This document shows positions 8,416 through 16,475 of a stretch of 35,570 bases of DNA, in pieces. The stretch's first letter is position 1. Every line of letters begins with the position of its first letter. The notes below the pieces were generated by a model that had not been told where the DNA came from, made no database searches, and saw only the letters and a list, made by a program, of their open reading frames with translations. Source of the DNA: Jiella pacifica (GTDB lineage: Bacteria; Pseudomonadota; Alphaproteobacteria; Rhizobiales; Rhizobiaceae); assembly GCF_010500815.1 (NCBI RefSeq), contig NZ_JAAAMG010000034.1, forward strand, positions 1 to 35,570. Reading direction: 5' to 3'. The position numbers were made by a program, and so were the translations under genes.

Positions 8416-10263
8416 TCATTCGAACGCGTCAATCCGCCCGACAACGATATCCTTTACCCTCTCAATTGCCGCTCGACCACTTTCTCGATCAACGGCCATG
8501 TCCGGCGGCGTTGTTGCATCTACGGCGTCTCGGAGAGCAGCGGTGATGCTTGCCATCGCTGCTTCGGCGCGCGCGATGGGCAGTTCGATCGTGCGTGCCA
8601 GAGTGAGAAAATCTCGAGGTGTCAGCCGATCGTCCTTCCCGGTCAGCTTCAACGCCATCCGGTCGCCTCCGAGGCCAGGAAACACGCGCGTCGTGACAGC
8701 GTCGTAGAGTGGGGCAAACCGGACGCTGTCGAACCTTCGACTGCCTGGTGAGGCCATCTTTACCAGCGCAAGGTTCTTGAGGTGCATGTCGCCGTCAGCG
8801 ATGAGCCATGCGAACACCGCCCGACAAAATAGGATCTCTAGGTCTTCATCTGGATTGGTCGAGAGTGGTCGCAGCCCCCTCGCCACGCGCTCGATTGTCC
8901 CATCGTATTTGGCGGTGGCCGGTAGATCGAGAACGGAACAGAAATCTTCGAGCGCGAAACGACGCCCGTCGTCAGGCGCGATCCTGATATCGAAGCGCTC
9001 GACGACCAGCGCGGGCGCCATGCCGTCGGGCATGCCGACAAGCGCTGCGTCAGGCAGCACAAACCCCGCTGCTCGACCTAACTCCAGAGACAGCCATTCG
9101 ACGACTGGCAATGCCTCGAAGCCGGCCATACCAGCTGGTTTGAGAATGTGAGTGAATGGCACGTCGACGGCGGCGATCATTGCTCCATCGGAAGTCAAGC
9201 ACATCGGCGCTTTGACTTGCACGCCGGATAGACGGGGCGTTTCCGCACGCTCAAATAGCTGAGCTAGTTTCTCCTCGAAGCTGTGCTCCAGCTCGCCCCT
9301 TGATGGACCGACATACCGTCCAGTGAATTCCCCGCCCTTGGCGTACTGAGCGAGAGGCGCTTGCAGGACGTCGAGCGGCAGTGCTTCGAGCTCCTTCCTG
9401 TCTACAACGACCGCGACGTTCGACATGAACCGCTTGCCGTGCCGAATGGCATCGCGATCGTCCCGCTCGTGAAGCACTTGGGCGAGCCAACCTTCCGGTA
9501 AGAGCGATTCCACAAAAGGGGGGAGCTTGCCGGGCGCTGTCTGGCGGACCAGCGGCGGCGCCCTATTCGCCGTTGCCCTCCAGCGCCATTCGAAGCCGTC
9601 ATGTGTCAGACGTCCGAGAGGCTCGCCATGCCAAGCGACGATCCGCTCGAGCGCCGCCTTGTTTGCGGCCACCATTCTGGCAGAGGGGCGCGTGGTCAGG
9701 TAGCGCTCTGCCCCTTCCCCCTCGCGATACCAGCCATTCTCGCGAGCCAGTGCCCAGACGGCATCCGCCGCCGCTTGCGGTGATCCAAACTCGTTGATCA
9801 GCCGTGCCGCCATATCCGCACGAAGCTTGTCAGTAATGGCGCTGGCATGCTCGCTTCGGAGCCGGAAGGCCTCCAGAAACCGCTGGCGCGGTGATGACAC
9901 CTCGATCCTGATCTCACCTTGATCGTCGCCCACGATCGCTGGCGCTGTCGATGGATGATCGGGCGCTTCGTTTTGGACGATCTCAAGCGTGCGGATTCTG
10001 GTTCGCTGGTTGCGACGCCCACTCAGGAACAGTCGTCCATCCAAGGTTGGTCCAAGGAGTACGGCCGATGCGGAGGATAAATAGGCAGCTGGATAAAGGT
10101 ACTGCGCGATGCGTACCGCGTGCGTGAGCACTGCTGCCTCAATATCTACGTCCGCTTGCACATAGACGCCGCGGACCAGCTGGATGAGTTCGCCTGCCGC
10201 AGCTTTCACGTGCGCGCGTCGTCGGTCAATTGTTTCACCAACTAGGGCTAGAACCACGGACAT
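8416..10263 (-). CDS. HipA-family Ser/Thr kinase with an extra AbiEi-like N-terminal domain
   Basis: 615 residues, against about 420-440 for ordinary HipA. Residues about 205-330 match the HipA N-terminal subdomain (FVESLLPEGW, 250-259). The kinase core has SGVQVK (346-351, the GxQxK loop), THILKP (371-376, ATP lysine), VERFD (421-425), EDFCSVLDLP (439-448), DGDMHLKN (490-497, catalytic loop Asp and Asn) and APLYDA (517-522, Mg-binding Asp), so it should be active. Residues 1-190 are an addition: GELIQLVRGVYV (24-35) and YPAAYLSSASAVLL (57-70) resemble the winged-helix and following region of AbiEi-type antitoxins. No separate hipB lies next to it. HipA kinases phosphorylate translation factors such as tRNA synthetases. 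The fusion assignment of the N-terminus is inference; the kinase call is firm. Confidence 0.85.
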   Translation of the reverse strand: MSVVLALVGETIDRRRAHVKAAAGELIQLVRGVYVQADVDIEAAVLTHAVRIAQYLYPAAYLSSASAVLLGPTLDGRLFLSGRRNQRTRIRTLEIVQNEAPDHPSTAPAIVGDDQGEIRIEVSSPRQRFLEAFRLRSEHASAITDKLRADMAARLINEFGSPQAAADAVWALARENGWYREGEGAERYLTTRPSARMVAANKAALERIVAWHGEPLGRLTHDGFEWRWRATANRAPPLVRQTAPGKLPPFVESLLPEGWLAQVLHERDDRDAIRHGKRFMSNVAVVVDRKELEALPLDVLQAPLAQYAKGGEFTGRYVGPSRGELEHSFEEKLAQLFERAETPRLSGVQVKAPMCLTSDGAMIAAVDVPFTHILKPAGMAGFEALPVVEWLSLELGRAAGFVLPDAALVGMPDGMAPALVVERFDIRIAPDDGRRFALEDFCSVLDLPATAKYDGTIERVARGLRPLSTNPDEDLEILFCRAVFAWLIADGDMHLKNLALVKMASPGSRRFDSVRFAPLYDAVTTRVFPGLGGDRMALKLTGKDDRLTPRDFLTLARTIELPIARAEAAMASITAALRDAVDATTPPDMAVDRESGRAAIERVKDIVVGRIDAFE

Positions 10264-10330
10264 TCTCGCATTTCAGATGCGCTACAGTCCGACTTTTGAG
10301 GATCAATGTCAAAGACATTCTCGCATTTCA
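10259..10330 (-). promoter_or_regulatory. hipA promoter region flanked by 17-bp direct repeats
   Basis: On the minus strand TGAAATGCGAGAATGTC occurs twice, at 10330-10314 and 10275-10259, exactly 55 bp apart. Between them lies a good -35 box TTGACA (10312-10307) with only a weak -10 near 10289-10283. The downstream copy contains the hipA ATG (10263-10261). Repeats on either side of a core promoter are what a DNA-looping or blocking autorepressor would use. The upstream copy also carries an out-of-context ATG, so a small duplication is an alternative explanation. Confidence 0.55.
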
Positions 10331-10475
10331 CATACGGAAAAGTTCGATATGGATGCCGCTCCAAAACCTGCTTGCGCTCTGAACGCAGCTGCCCGTGGAT
10401 CCGGCGACGAAGTTCAGCTCAAACGCGGTAAGCACGCCCGGCTGGACAATCGCTAAGACTTAACTCGATGCGCTC

Positions 10476-10529
10476 GACCGTCGTTTGCGACGGCAACTGA
10501 CTGCCTCGCTGTCGTCGCAAACGACGGTC
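10476..10529. other. Candidate centromere (parS-like) pair 3' of repC
   Basis: Two perfect 17-bp arms in inverted orientation (10476-10492 and 10513-10529) with a 20-bp spacer begin 16 bp beyond the repC stop. Each arm is itself nearly palindromic: CCGTCGTTTGCGACGG and its complement-type copy, 6-bp arms around a 4-bp centre. The core GTCGCAAACGAC recurs, with one change, at the repA stop (13120-13137). In some repABC plasmids the centromere bound by RepB lies downstream of repC. No T-run follows on the minus strand, which argues against a plain terminator. Confidence 0.5.
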
Positions 10530-10544
10530 AAACGTAGCGCTGCA

Positions 10545-11858
10545 TCACGATTTCGGCTTCTTGAGCGTCTTGAGAAGGGCATCAGATACCTCCCAGCCCC
10601 CTTCCCTGCCTCCGGCTTCCTGCGTCGCGGCTCTGGTCTGAGACGCCTTCTTGTCCACATCGAGTTTGGCGCGCAGAAGCGCCATAACCATCGGCCATGT
10701 CGAGAATTGACCCTCCCTCGCCTTGTCGGTCAAGCTGCGCAAATAGCCGCCGGCGCTGCTGATCTGGTCTGACCGCTGGAGGATCGCCGCCAGCGTAATT
10801 GCTGCCTGCACCTCACCCATGGCATCGCAGGCTTCGCGCCAGGCGCTCAGGCTGACCCCCAGCATCGGCCGGGCCACCTCCGCGGCCGCCAAAAGGTCCC
10901 GCCAATGGCGTATCCCACCACCCTTGGCCATATCCACGATGTCGGGGCAAGCGTCCAGCACTATCCCCAAAGGCAGCTCGCGCTTCGGCAAGCTCCGCAG
11001 ATTGTCGTTTTCCTCGGCGGTGCCGTTCGTTTCTTTTTTTTCTCGATTGCGCTGTTCAGATTCATAAACGGAGTCTGGTTTTGAATTCTGTATGTGGCGC
11101 CCAGAATGGGACTCATTGGCATCCAGATTCTGTGTTTTTGTGAATGATACCAGTATGTCATGCACTTCGTTCCACAACATCCGAAGCTCTTCGCCAACCG
11201 ACTCCAGGATTTCGCGTGGCGCCGAGCGTGGTAAGCGGGCGATACTCTTTTGATAGAGGCAGGCCATCCTCCCCCAGTCCCCCGAAACCCCCTCTTCAAT
11301 CCCCGCATCGATCATTTTCACGATGTCTCGGCGCAACAGTGTGAGGCGCTCCTTCGCGACCTTGAAGGCATTCTTCTCGAACCGAACCGCGTCCGCGAGT
11401 TGTTCAAGTTCCTCGGCGCGGGCGACGATTGGAGAAAGGTCAAAGCCGTAAGCCTGTTCGACATCCCCTCCCCGGCCCTTTCGCGCGAAGCGCTTGCCAT
11501 TGGGGCTGTCCCTGCGAATGATCAATCCGCAATCGACGAGAACGGCGAGATGCCGGCGCAGCGTCGTTGGTGACATGCCATTGGCGCGCGCCATCAGCTG
11601 CTCATTGGACGGCCATACGATCAACCCGCCATCACTGGACAGTTCACCATCCGGATGAAACGACAAAAGCGCGTTGAGAATGGCGAGGGAGCGGTCTGTG
11701 GCACCGATGAGCTCCCGGGCCTCCCGAATGGACCGGAACACCTTCCACTTATCGACCGTCAGGCCGTCAGGCATAGAGTTTGCGGTGATCTGGCTTGCCA
11801 TTTGGCCAAGCGTCATAGGCCGCAGCCCAAAGGGCGTCGTAGTCACATGTGTCTGCAT
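10545..11858 (-). CDS. repC: RepC replication initiator
   Basis: 437 residues, the usual RepC length. The N-terminus TTPFGLRPMTLGQMASQ is the conserved RepC start, followed by a winged-helix region (WPSNEQLMARANGMSPTTLRRHLAVLVDCGLI is split as residues about 90-125) that binds the origin. The C-terminal domain includes the conserved SAWREACDAMGEVQAA stretch. RepC is the rate-limiting initiator and acts in cis on an origin inside its own coding sequence. ATG at 11858 has AGGTGA about 7 bases upstream. It is the third gene of repABC, separated from repB by a 190-bp gap that encodes the antisense RNA controlling its expression. Confidence 0.96.
   Translation of the reverse strand: MQTHVTTTPFGLRPMTLGQMASQITANSMPDGLTVDKWKVFRSIREARELIGATDRSLAILNALLSFHPDGELSSDGGLIVWPSNEQLMARANGMSPTTLRRHLAVLVDCGLIIRRDSPNGKRFARKGRGGDVEQAYGFDLSPIVARAEELEQLADAVRFEKNAFKVAKERLTLLRRDIVKMIDAGIEEGVSGDWGRMACLYQKSIARLPRSAPREILESVGEELRMLWNEVHDILVSFTKTQNLDANESHSGRHIQNSKPDSVYESEQRNREKKETNGTAEENDNLRSLPKRELPLGIVLDACPDIVDMAKGGGIRHWRDLLAAAEVARPMLGVSLSAWREACDAMGEVQAAITLAAILQRSDQISSAGGYLRSLTDKAREGQFSTWPMVMALLRAKLDVDKKASQTRAATQEAGGREGGWEVSDALLKTLKKPKS
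11028..11160. other. Probable replication origin (AT-rich island inside repC)
   Basis: The middle of repC has a distinctly AT-rich stretch including a run of eight T and several short A/T tracts, encoding the low-complexity hinge between the two RepC domains. In characterised repABC plasmids oriV lies in the central AT-rich part of repC, so this is the expected place. No specific RepC-binding motif could be identified. Confidence 0.45.
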
Positions 11859-11959
11859 TTTCTTTCACCTATCGCTAGGCAACAGAAAACGGCTCGCCGA
11901 AAGGGCGCTCTTGGCTCGAAAGAGCCTTGACTGTGATTCTCGGAAGTGCGATTCTTTAG

Positions 11960-12010
11960 CTGCTTAGACTAAGAAGGGGCTTCCGGAAGCGATTTCGGTG
12001 GCCTTTTTCT
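11960..12010 (+). ncRNA. Antisense counter-transcribed RNA (incompatibility RNA) of repABC
   Basis: The repB-repC gap of repABC plasmids encodes a short RNA opposite to the operon that represses repC. Here, on the plus strand, TTGACT (11927-11932) with a candidate -10 at about 11950-11956 is followed by a predicted hairpin (CCGGAA-GCGA-TTTCGG, 11983-11998) and the T-run TTTTTC at 12004-12009, a credible intrinsic terminator. A further perfect stem GCTCTT/AAGAGC (11907-11925) lies closer to repC and may be the repC leader structure that the RNA controls. Ends are estimates. Confidence 0.6.
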
Positions 12011-12049
12011 TTGCCGAATTTCCTCTGGCCGTGAGTTCCGGCCGCTGAT

Positions 12050-13045
12050 TCAGTCGCTGCCCTCCTCTCCGTTTTCCTGAAATTCCAGATACAGGCGCTC
12101 TAGTCTCTTCGAGAGATAGGCGCCGAACTGCGAGGCGTCTTTGGACTTCACGGCCAAGGTGAATGCCTTTCCGCTGTCCTTGGTGGAAACCTTCACGGCG
12201 TCGCCGGATAGGCTCCAGGCTTTCTCGGCGGATGGCTGCTTCTTAGGATTCTTGGTGCCTGAGGCCTTGAGCCTCTCAATGAGAAAACCAAAGCGATCGC
12301 CTTCCTCCAGCTGCGCAAATGCATCCGATTGAATCAGCTCCAATGCCCGCGCAGATTTCGCCGGGACCTGTACGATCTTCTTGAGATCTTCCCAGCGATC
12401 ACGCCCCACGCCCTTCGCCGCTCCTAGAGAGTCGAGCACCGGTCCTGGGATCGCTTCGGCAACCGAGAGCATCCTGGACAGCAAAGTGTCGTCTACGGTG
12501 AGAGCGCTCTTGATCGTGCCTTTGTCGATTCCAGACTCTTGTAGTCGTCTTGCGTAAAGCGATTTTTCGATAAAACTGAGATCGTGTCTGGCTGAATTTT
12601 CCTGGCCTTGCGCGATCACATGCGCGATCTCTTCGAGAGGCCTAATGACCGCTCTGACTTTCTGGCCAAGCCTTTTGGCAATACGCACCCTGCGATGCCC
12701 GAACACAATGATATGACGGGCACTGTTACTAGGGTTCGGTCGAACCAGTACAGGCTGATGTTGGCCAGCTTCCTTAATCGCTTCTAGGAGTTCCTGGTCC
12801 TTGACCGGATCCTCGCCAATTCGGTCCTGATAGGGGGAGGGGTCCAGAGTTTCTGGATCCAGTGAAACGACTACATCGCCCTCGAGTACTCGCATCGAGT
12901 TCTCTGCCAAGTCATCAAGCGACTGCATCATTGAACGCGATGCGCCACGACGCGCGTACTCCACGCGCGAGTCCCCTTTCTGAATGGGGTCTGTTGGTTT
13001 TGTCGGTTGCACACCGATGTTCGCGAGAAGATGCTTCCTAGCCAT
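12050..13045 (-). CDS. repB: RepB partition protein (ParB family)
   Basis: 331 residues from ATG at 13045, giving the characteristic RepB start MARKHLLANI; the longer frame from 13099 would add 18 unrelated residues. The ParB-type nuclease-like domain is seen around QHQPVLVRPNP and FGHRRVRIAKRLG, followed by a helix-turn-helix region (GIDKGTIKSALTVDDTLLS) that recognises the centromere. It works with RepA to segregate plasmid copies. The ribosome binding site is weak (AGGA very close to the ATG), consistent with coupling to repA, which ends 78 bp upstream. Confidence 0.94.
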   Translation of the reverse strand: MARKHLLANIGVQPTKPTDPIQKGDSRVEYARRGASRSMMQSLDDLAENSMRVLEGDVVVSLDPETLDPSPYQDRIGEDPVKDQELLEAIKEAGQHQPVLVRPNPSNSARHIIVFGHRRVRIAKRLGQKVRAVIRPLEEIAHVIAQGQENSARHDLSFIEKSLYARRLQESGIDKGTIKSALTVDDTLLSRMLSVAEAIPGPVLDSLGAAKGVGRDRWEDLKKIVQVPAKSARALELIQSDAFAQLEEGDRFGFLIERLKASGTKNPKKQPSAEKAWSLSGDAVKVSTKDSGKAFTLAVKSKDASQFGAYLSKRLERLYLEFQENGEEGSD

Positions 13046-13119
13046 TGGTCCTACCCGAAATCGCAGATAGCTCGTTGAACTGGCTCTGCTTTTTGGCAAT
13101 TTGCACGGCTGTCAAAATT

Positions 13120-13137
13120 GGGGTCATTTGCGACCCC
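13120..13137. other. Third parS-like dyad, overlapping the repA stop codon
   Basis: GGGGTC-ATTTGC-GACCCC has perfect 6-bp arms and includes the repA stop. Read on the minus strand its centre is GTCGCAAATGAC, which matches the core GTCGCAAACGAC found twice 3' of repC at 11 of 12 positions. The repA-repB boundary is a known centromere position in Ti-type repABC plasmids. Confidence 0.45.
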
Positions 13138-14338
13138 ACGCCTTGTGAACGAGAGCGGTGATCTCGCCATTCACAGCGTTCAGAGACTCGACCGCTCGGT
13201 CATAGGTCGCTCGCACGAACTGAACACGCTCGACTTCGTAGACTGTCTGCTTCGTGATGCCGGCGTCGGATATGGCTGTAGACTTCACCATTTGATTGTT
13301 CAGCATTCTCTTGTTGAACATAGCCTGCATGAAGCCAACCATTTGCGCCTGGGGCCCATCTGTCGCTTCATATCTCGTCACGAGAAAGCGGAACCAATCG
13401 AGTTTGACCTTGGCTCCAGCACTCTTGATGGATTGCAGGATCCCGCCGAGCATCAGCAGGAACTGACTCATGCTCATGATGTCCAGCATTTGGGGATGCA
13501 CGGTGATGAGCACTGCGGTGGAGGCCGTCAAAGCGGTCAGCGTCAAGTAGCCAAGCTGGGGGGGGCAATCGATCACGACCACGTCGTATTCGTGGTCAAC
13601 TTCCTTCAGGGCTTTGGAGATGCGGGTAAAGAACAGACGCCCCTCGGGCGAATTGGCGGCGGCGAGGGGGGTCTCGTATTCGTACTCCTGCAGCTCCAAG
13701 TTCGCGGGGACAATATCCAGCCCAGGAAAGTTCGTAGGTTGGATTATGTCCTTGATTGAGCGGCGCTCATTGTCATAGCGCAGCGCTTCAAACAGGGAGG
13801 GGTTCTTGTCAAGCTCAGGCTGAACACCGTGAAGCGCCGTCAGCGACGCTTGCGGATCCAGATCGATGGCCAGAACGCGGTGTCCCGTGAGGGCAAGATA
13901 TTGAGCGAGATGAGCGGCGGTCGTGGTCTTTCCCGAACCGCCCTTGAAATTGACAACTGAGATTATCTGCAGGTGCTCGCCATCACGTCGGCGCGGCACG
14001 TAGTTCTTCACGTCGCTGCGGCCATGCTTGTCGAGATACTCGCGCAGTTCGAGCATTTGCTCAGCGGTGTAGGAGCGCCGACCCGACGCCGATACCGCGG
14101 GTGCCGGGCCCTTCCCATCAAGGTGGAGCTTCTTGATGTGATTTTGTGTTACACCGATGAAATCTGCAACTTCGGCAAGCGAGAACAGTCGCAGCCCTTT
14201 TTGTGCGTCAGGCGGGTACTGTTCCAGACGGAGCATGTTCAATCGGTCAGAGATCAACTCACCCTGCTGGATGATCTCTTCGTCGAAATCCAAGTCGTCT
14301 AGCTCTGTGACCGGCACCACCGAATTCTCGCCTTCCAT
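13124..14338 (-). CDS. repA: RepA partition ATPase (ParA family)
   Basis: 404 residues from ATG at 14338 (MEGENSVVPV); a GTG at 14365 would add nine residues and is less likely. An N-terminal helix-turn-helix (LFSLAEVADFIGVTQNHIKK, residues 51-70) allows autorepression. The deviant Walker A motif KGGSGKTT is at 132-139, followed by the ParA motif AIDLDPQAS (about 163-171) and the Walker B region VVVIDCPPQLG. RepA moves RepB-centromere complexes and represses the repABC promoter. First gene of the operon, divergent from the trb operon. Confidence 0.96.
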   Translation of the reverse strand: MEGENSVVPVTELDDLDFDEEIIQQGELISDRLNMLRLEQYPPDAQKGLRLFSLAEVADFIGVTQNHIKKLHLDGKGPAPAVSASGRRSYTAEQMLELREYLDKHGRSDVKNYVPRRRDGEHLQIISVVNFKGGSGKTTTAAHLAQYLALTGHRVLAIDLDPQASLTALHGVQPELDKNPSLFEALRYDNERRSIKDIIQPTNFPGLDIVPANLELQEYEYETPLAAANSPEGRLFFTRISKALKEVDHEYDVVVIDCPPQLGYLTLTALTASTAVLITVHPQMLDIMSMSQFLLMLGGILQSIKSAGAKVKLDWFRFLVTRYEATDGPQAQMVGFMQAMFNKRMLNNQMVKSTAISDAGITKQTVYEVERVQFVRATYDRAVESLNAVNGEITALVHKAWGRK

Positions 14339-14340
14339 GA

Positions 14341-14381
14341 AATAACGCTTTTCCCACGACACCACGCAGGAAAGCGTTATT
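14341..14381 (-). promoter_or_regulatory. repA operator inverted repeat
   Basis: Perfect 11-bp arms AATAACGCTTT (14341-14351) and AAAGCGTTATT (14371-14381) with a 19-bp spacer lie directly before the repA start and just downstream of the predicted promoter. In repABC systems RepA, helped by RepB, represses by binding a long inverted repeat in this position. Confidence 0.65.
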
Positions 14382-14409
14382 AGTATGTGCGATTCCGAAT
14401 GTGGCGCAA
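14382..14409 (-). promoter_or_regulatory. Predicted repABC promoter
   Basis: On the minus strand TTGCGC (14409-14404) and CATACT (14387-14382) are separated by 16 bp. Transcription would start inside the operator repeat. This is the best sigma-70-like match near repA and fits the known promoter-operator order of repABC operons. Confidence 0.5.
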
Positions 14410-14837
14410 GCGGTTTTTGGTTAATGAAGCCTTAATGCGAGGCGGGCCGGCATGGCCACCGCGCTCAATGTCAAACCGATTATAAATTTGTTTTCAAATA
14501 TTTAACCGATGTACGCAGCCGGTGTTGGTCCGAAACTTGTCCCGGCAGTTTTGACGGGGGAGGGGGAGAAGAAACCGGCAATATAGCCGAACTCGTCCGA
14601 AATTTGCAGAAATCAGCCAATTTTGCCCCGACTCAGTGAATTGAGTCGCATCAAAGCCCCGGCCAGGGCCGTTTAGCGGACTGAACAGTGATTGATCCCG
14701 GCAGAACTGCCGGGATGACCAGATCCTCCGCATGCGGCAAATACCGCAACTCAGCCATGAGTAGTGTAGGCGGATGAAATGCAGAGCATGGTAGGACAAG
14801 TCGGTGGTGCGCAGATTGCGCCGGCAGTAGGAACTCT
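14410..14837. other. Divergent repABC/trb regulatory interval with several palindromes, no traI
   Basis: About 430 bp hold no gene. The interval contains a perfect dyad CGACTCA-GTGAAT-TGAGTCG (14629-14648), a perfect 10-bp-arm palindrome with a 2-bp centre (14695-14716, arm ATCCCGGCAG), and a weak dyad GCGCA-GAT-TGCGC (14809-14821) next to the trbB ribosome binding site. Ti plasmids have the AHL synthase gene traI at this place; it is absent. No 18-bp tra box with convincing similarity to the Ti consensus was found. Confidence 0.5.
14695..14716. promoter_or_regulatory. Perfect 22-bp palindrome upstream of trbB
   Basis: Arms ATCCCGGCAG and CTGCCGGGAT are perfect and separated by AA, about 120 bp before trbB. 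A related imperfect copy of the arm (CCCGGCAG) appears at about 14541-14548. The site may bind a regulator of the trb operon or form a terminator-like stem; no T-run follows. Confidence 0.45.
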
Positions 14838-15809
14838 ATGACCGCGTCGCCCTCCCGGTCACGGCTAATCCGCAAACTGCGCGAGGCCCTGGGCGAGACA
14901 ATCTGTGCCGCGCTCGAAGACGCGAACGTCGTCGAGGTGATGGTCAATCCGGACGGCCGCCTATTCGTCGAACGGCTGGGGGAGGGGATTGAGCGCATCG
15001 GTGAACTCAAGCCAGGCGCGACCGAAATCATTGTTGGCAGCGTTGCCCATGCCCTGCAAACGGAGGTCGACGAGGATCAACCGATCATCTCCGGTGAGTT
15101 ACCGATCGACGGCCACCGCTTCGAAGGCCTGCTTCCGCCGGTAGTCAGCGCACCGAGCTTCACAATCCGTCGGCGCGCGTCCCGCCTGATCCCACTGTCG
15201 GACTATGTGTCCAGCGGTGTCATGACCCAGCTGCAGGCTAGCCTGATCCGGCATGCAGTGCATGATCGCCTCAACATTGTTGTCTCAGGTGGAACCGGGT
15301 CGGGCAAAACAACGCTGGCTAACGCGGTGATTGCCGAGATCGTCAGCGAAACGCCCGCACACCGTCTGCTCATTCTTGAAGATACGGCCGAGATCCAATG
15401 CGCCGCCGAAAACGCCGTCGCGCTGCACACTATGGACACGGTCGACATGGGCCGGCTCCTCAAAAGCACGATGCGCCTGCGCCCCGATCGCATCATCGTC
15501 GGCGAGGTACGGGACGGTGCGGCGCTGACATTGCTCAAGGCCTGGAACACCGGCCATCCCGGCGGCATAACCACGATCCACGCCAACTCCGCTCATTCCG
15601 CTTTGCGCCGGCTCGAACAGCTGACGGCCGAGGCAAGTCAGCAGCCGATGCGCGAGGTGATTGGCGAGGCGGTCGATCTCGTCGTCTCGATCGAACGGAC
15701 GGCCACAGGCCGCCGGATCCGCGATGTCATGCGCGTCAGCGGTTTCGACGGGAATCGCTACGAAACGGACCACCATTCACAAATCGACGAGAACAGCCAT
15801 GCTGCATAG
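14838..15809 (+). CDS. trbB: TrbB, conjugal transfer ATPase (VirB11 family)
   Basis: 323 residues, typical of TrbB. The Walker A motif GGTGSGKTT lies at about residues 153-161, the Asp box at [11 protein letters not shown], the Walker B region at [13 protein letters not shown] and the His box at [12 protein letters not shown]. VirB11-type hexameric ATPases power pilus assembly and substrate transfer at the inner membrane. ATG at 14838 has AGGA about 6 bases upstream. It is the first gene of the trb operon; its stop overlaps the trbC start by 11 bp. In Ti plasmids traI would precede it, but not here. Confidence 0.96.
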   Translation: MTASPSRSRLIRKLREALGETICAALEDANVVEVMVNPDGRLFVERLGEGIERIGELKPGATEIIVGSVAHALQTEVDEDQPIISGELPIDGHRFEGLLPPVVSAPSFTIRRRASRLIPLSDYVSSGVMTQLQASLIRHAVHDRLNIVVSGGTGSGKTTLANAVIAEIVSETPAHRLLILEDTAEIQCAAENAVALHTMDTVDMGRLLKSTMRLRPDRIIVGEVRDGAALTLLKAWNTGHPGGITTIHANSAHSALRRLEQLTAEASQQPMREVIGEAVDLVVSIERTATGRRIRDVMRVSGFDGNRYETDHHSQIDENSHAA

Positions 15810-16176
15810 GTGCCATCGACCCCCCAAACCGGGCTTCTCCATCGGACTGATCGCCGTTGTCGCGGCATCCCCCGCTCTTGCCAGCTCGGGTGGCGGGCTG
15901 CCATGGGAAGGGCCACTTCAGCAAATCCAGGAGTCGATCACGGGTCCCGTCGCCGGGTTTATCGCCTTGGCAGCCGTTGCCGTGGCCGGGGGCATGCTGA
16001 TCTTCGGCGGCGAACTCAACGATTTCGCACGACGGCTCATGTATGTGGTCCTGGTTGCCGGCATTCTTCTCGGGGCGACGCAGATCGTCGGTCTGTTCGG
16101 CGCCTCGGGCGCATCGATCGGGCTGCCCAGCGAATCGGCGGAACTCAGCGGAGCAGGGGCGGGGAGCGATGGCTGA
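15799..16176 (+). CDS. trbC: TrbC, conjugal pilin precursor (VirB2 family)
   Basis: 125 residues. The start ATG at 15799 lies inside the trbB 3' end. A long signal sequence ends near [17 protein letters not shown], followed by two hydrophobic segments (about residues 55-75 and 80-100), the standard layout of TrbC/VirB2 pilins, which are processed and, in the TrbC class, cyclised. The mature product forms the transfer pilus. Its end overlaps trbD by 8 bp. Confidence 0.92.
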   Translation: MLHRCHRPPKPGFSIGLIAVVAASPALASSGGGLPWEGPLQQIQESITGPVAGFIALAAVAVAGGMLIFGGELNDFARRLMYVVLVAGILLGATQIVGLFGASGASIGLPSESAELSGAGAGSDG

Positions 16177-16468
16177 CGCGGTCACTCCTCTTGCCACCTC
16201 GCGCTTCCATCGCGCGCTGTCGCGGCCGAGCCATTTGATGGGGGCGGATCGCGAGCTCGTGCTGATGACCGGTCTCGCGACGGTCATCCTGATCTTCGTC
16301 GTCCTCACCTGGTATTCCGCCCTTCTTGGGGTTGCGATCTGGATCACCGTTGTCGCCGGATTGCGCGTGATGGCCAAAGCCGATCCGATGATGCGGCAGG
16401 TCTATCTGCGCTACATCCGGTATCGGCCCTCCTATCGCCCGACGTCGGCACCGTGGCGAAGATACTGA
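16169..16468 (+). CDS. trbD: TrbD, inner-membrane transfer protein (VirB3 family)
   Basis: 99 residues with two adjacent hydrophobic stretches ([18 protein letters not shown] and [14 protein letters not shown]) in the middle, matching the VirB3 topology. It probably anchors the TrbE ATPase to the membrane complex. GGGGAG lies directly before the ATG. The gene overlaps trbC and is followed 7 bp later by trbE. Confidence 0.92.
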   Translation: MADAVTPLATSRFHRALSRPSHLMGADRELVLMTGLATVILIFVVLTWYSALLGVAIWITVVAGLRVMAKADPMMRQVYLRYIRYRPSYRPTSAPWRRY

Positions 16469-16475
16469 TCCGTCC

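Noticed and set aside
10476-10529. Reading the inverted repeat as the repABC terminator
   Set aside because: No T-run follows on the minus strand, each arm is itself palindromic, and the core recurs at the repA stop, all fitting protein-binding sites better.
14803-14822. Possible TraR tra box before trbB
   Set aside because: Only five base pairs of symmetry and poor similarity to the 18-bp Ti box; it also lies too close to the trbB start for class-II activation.
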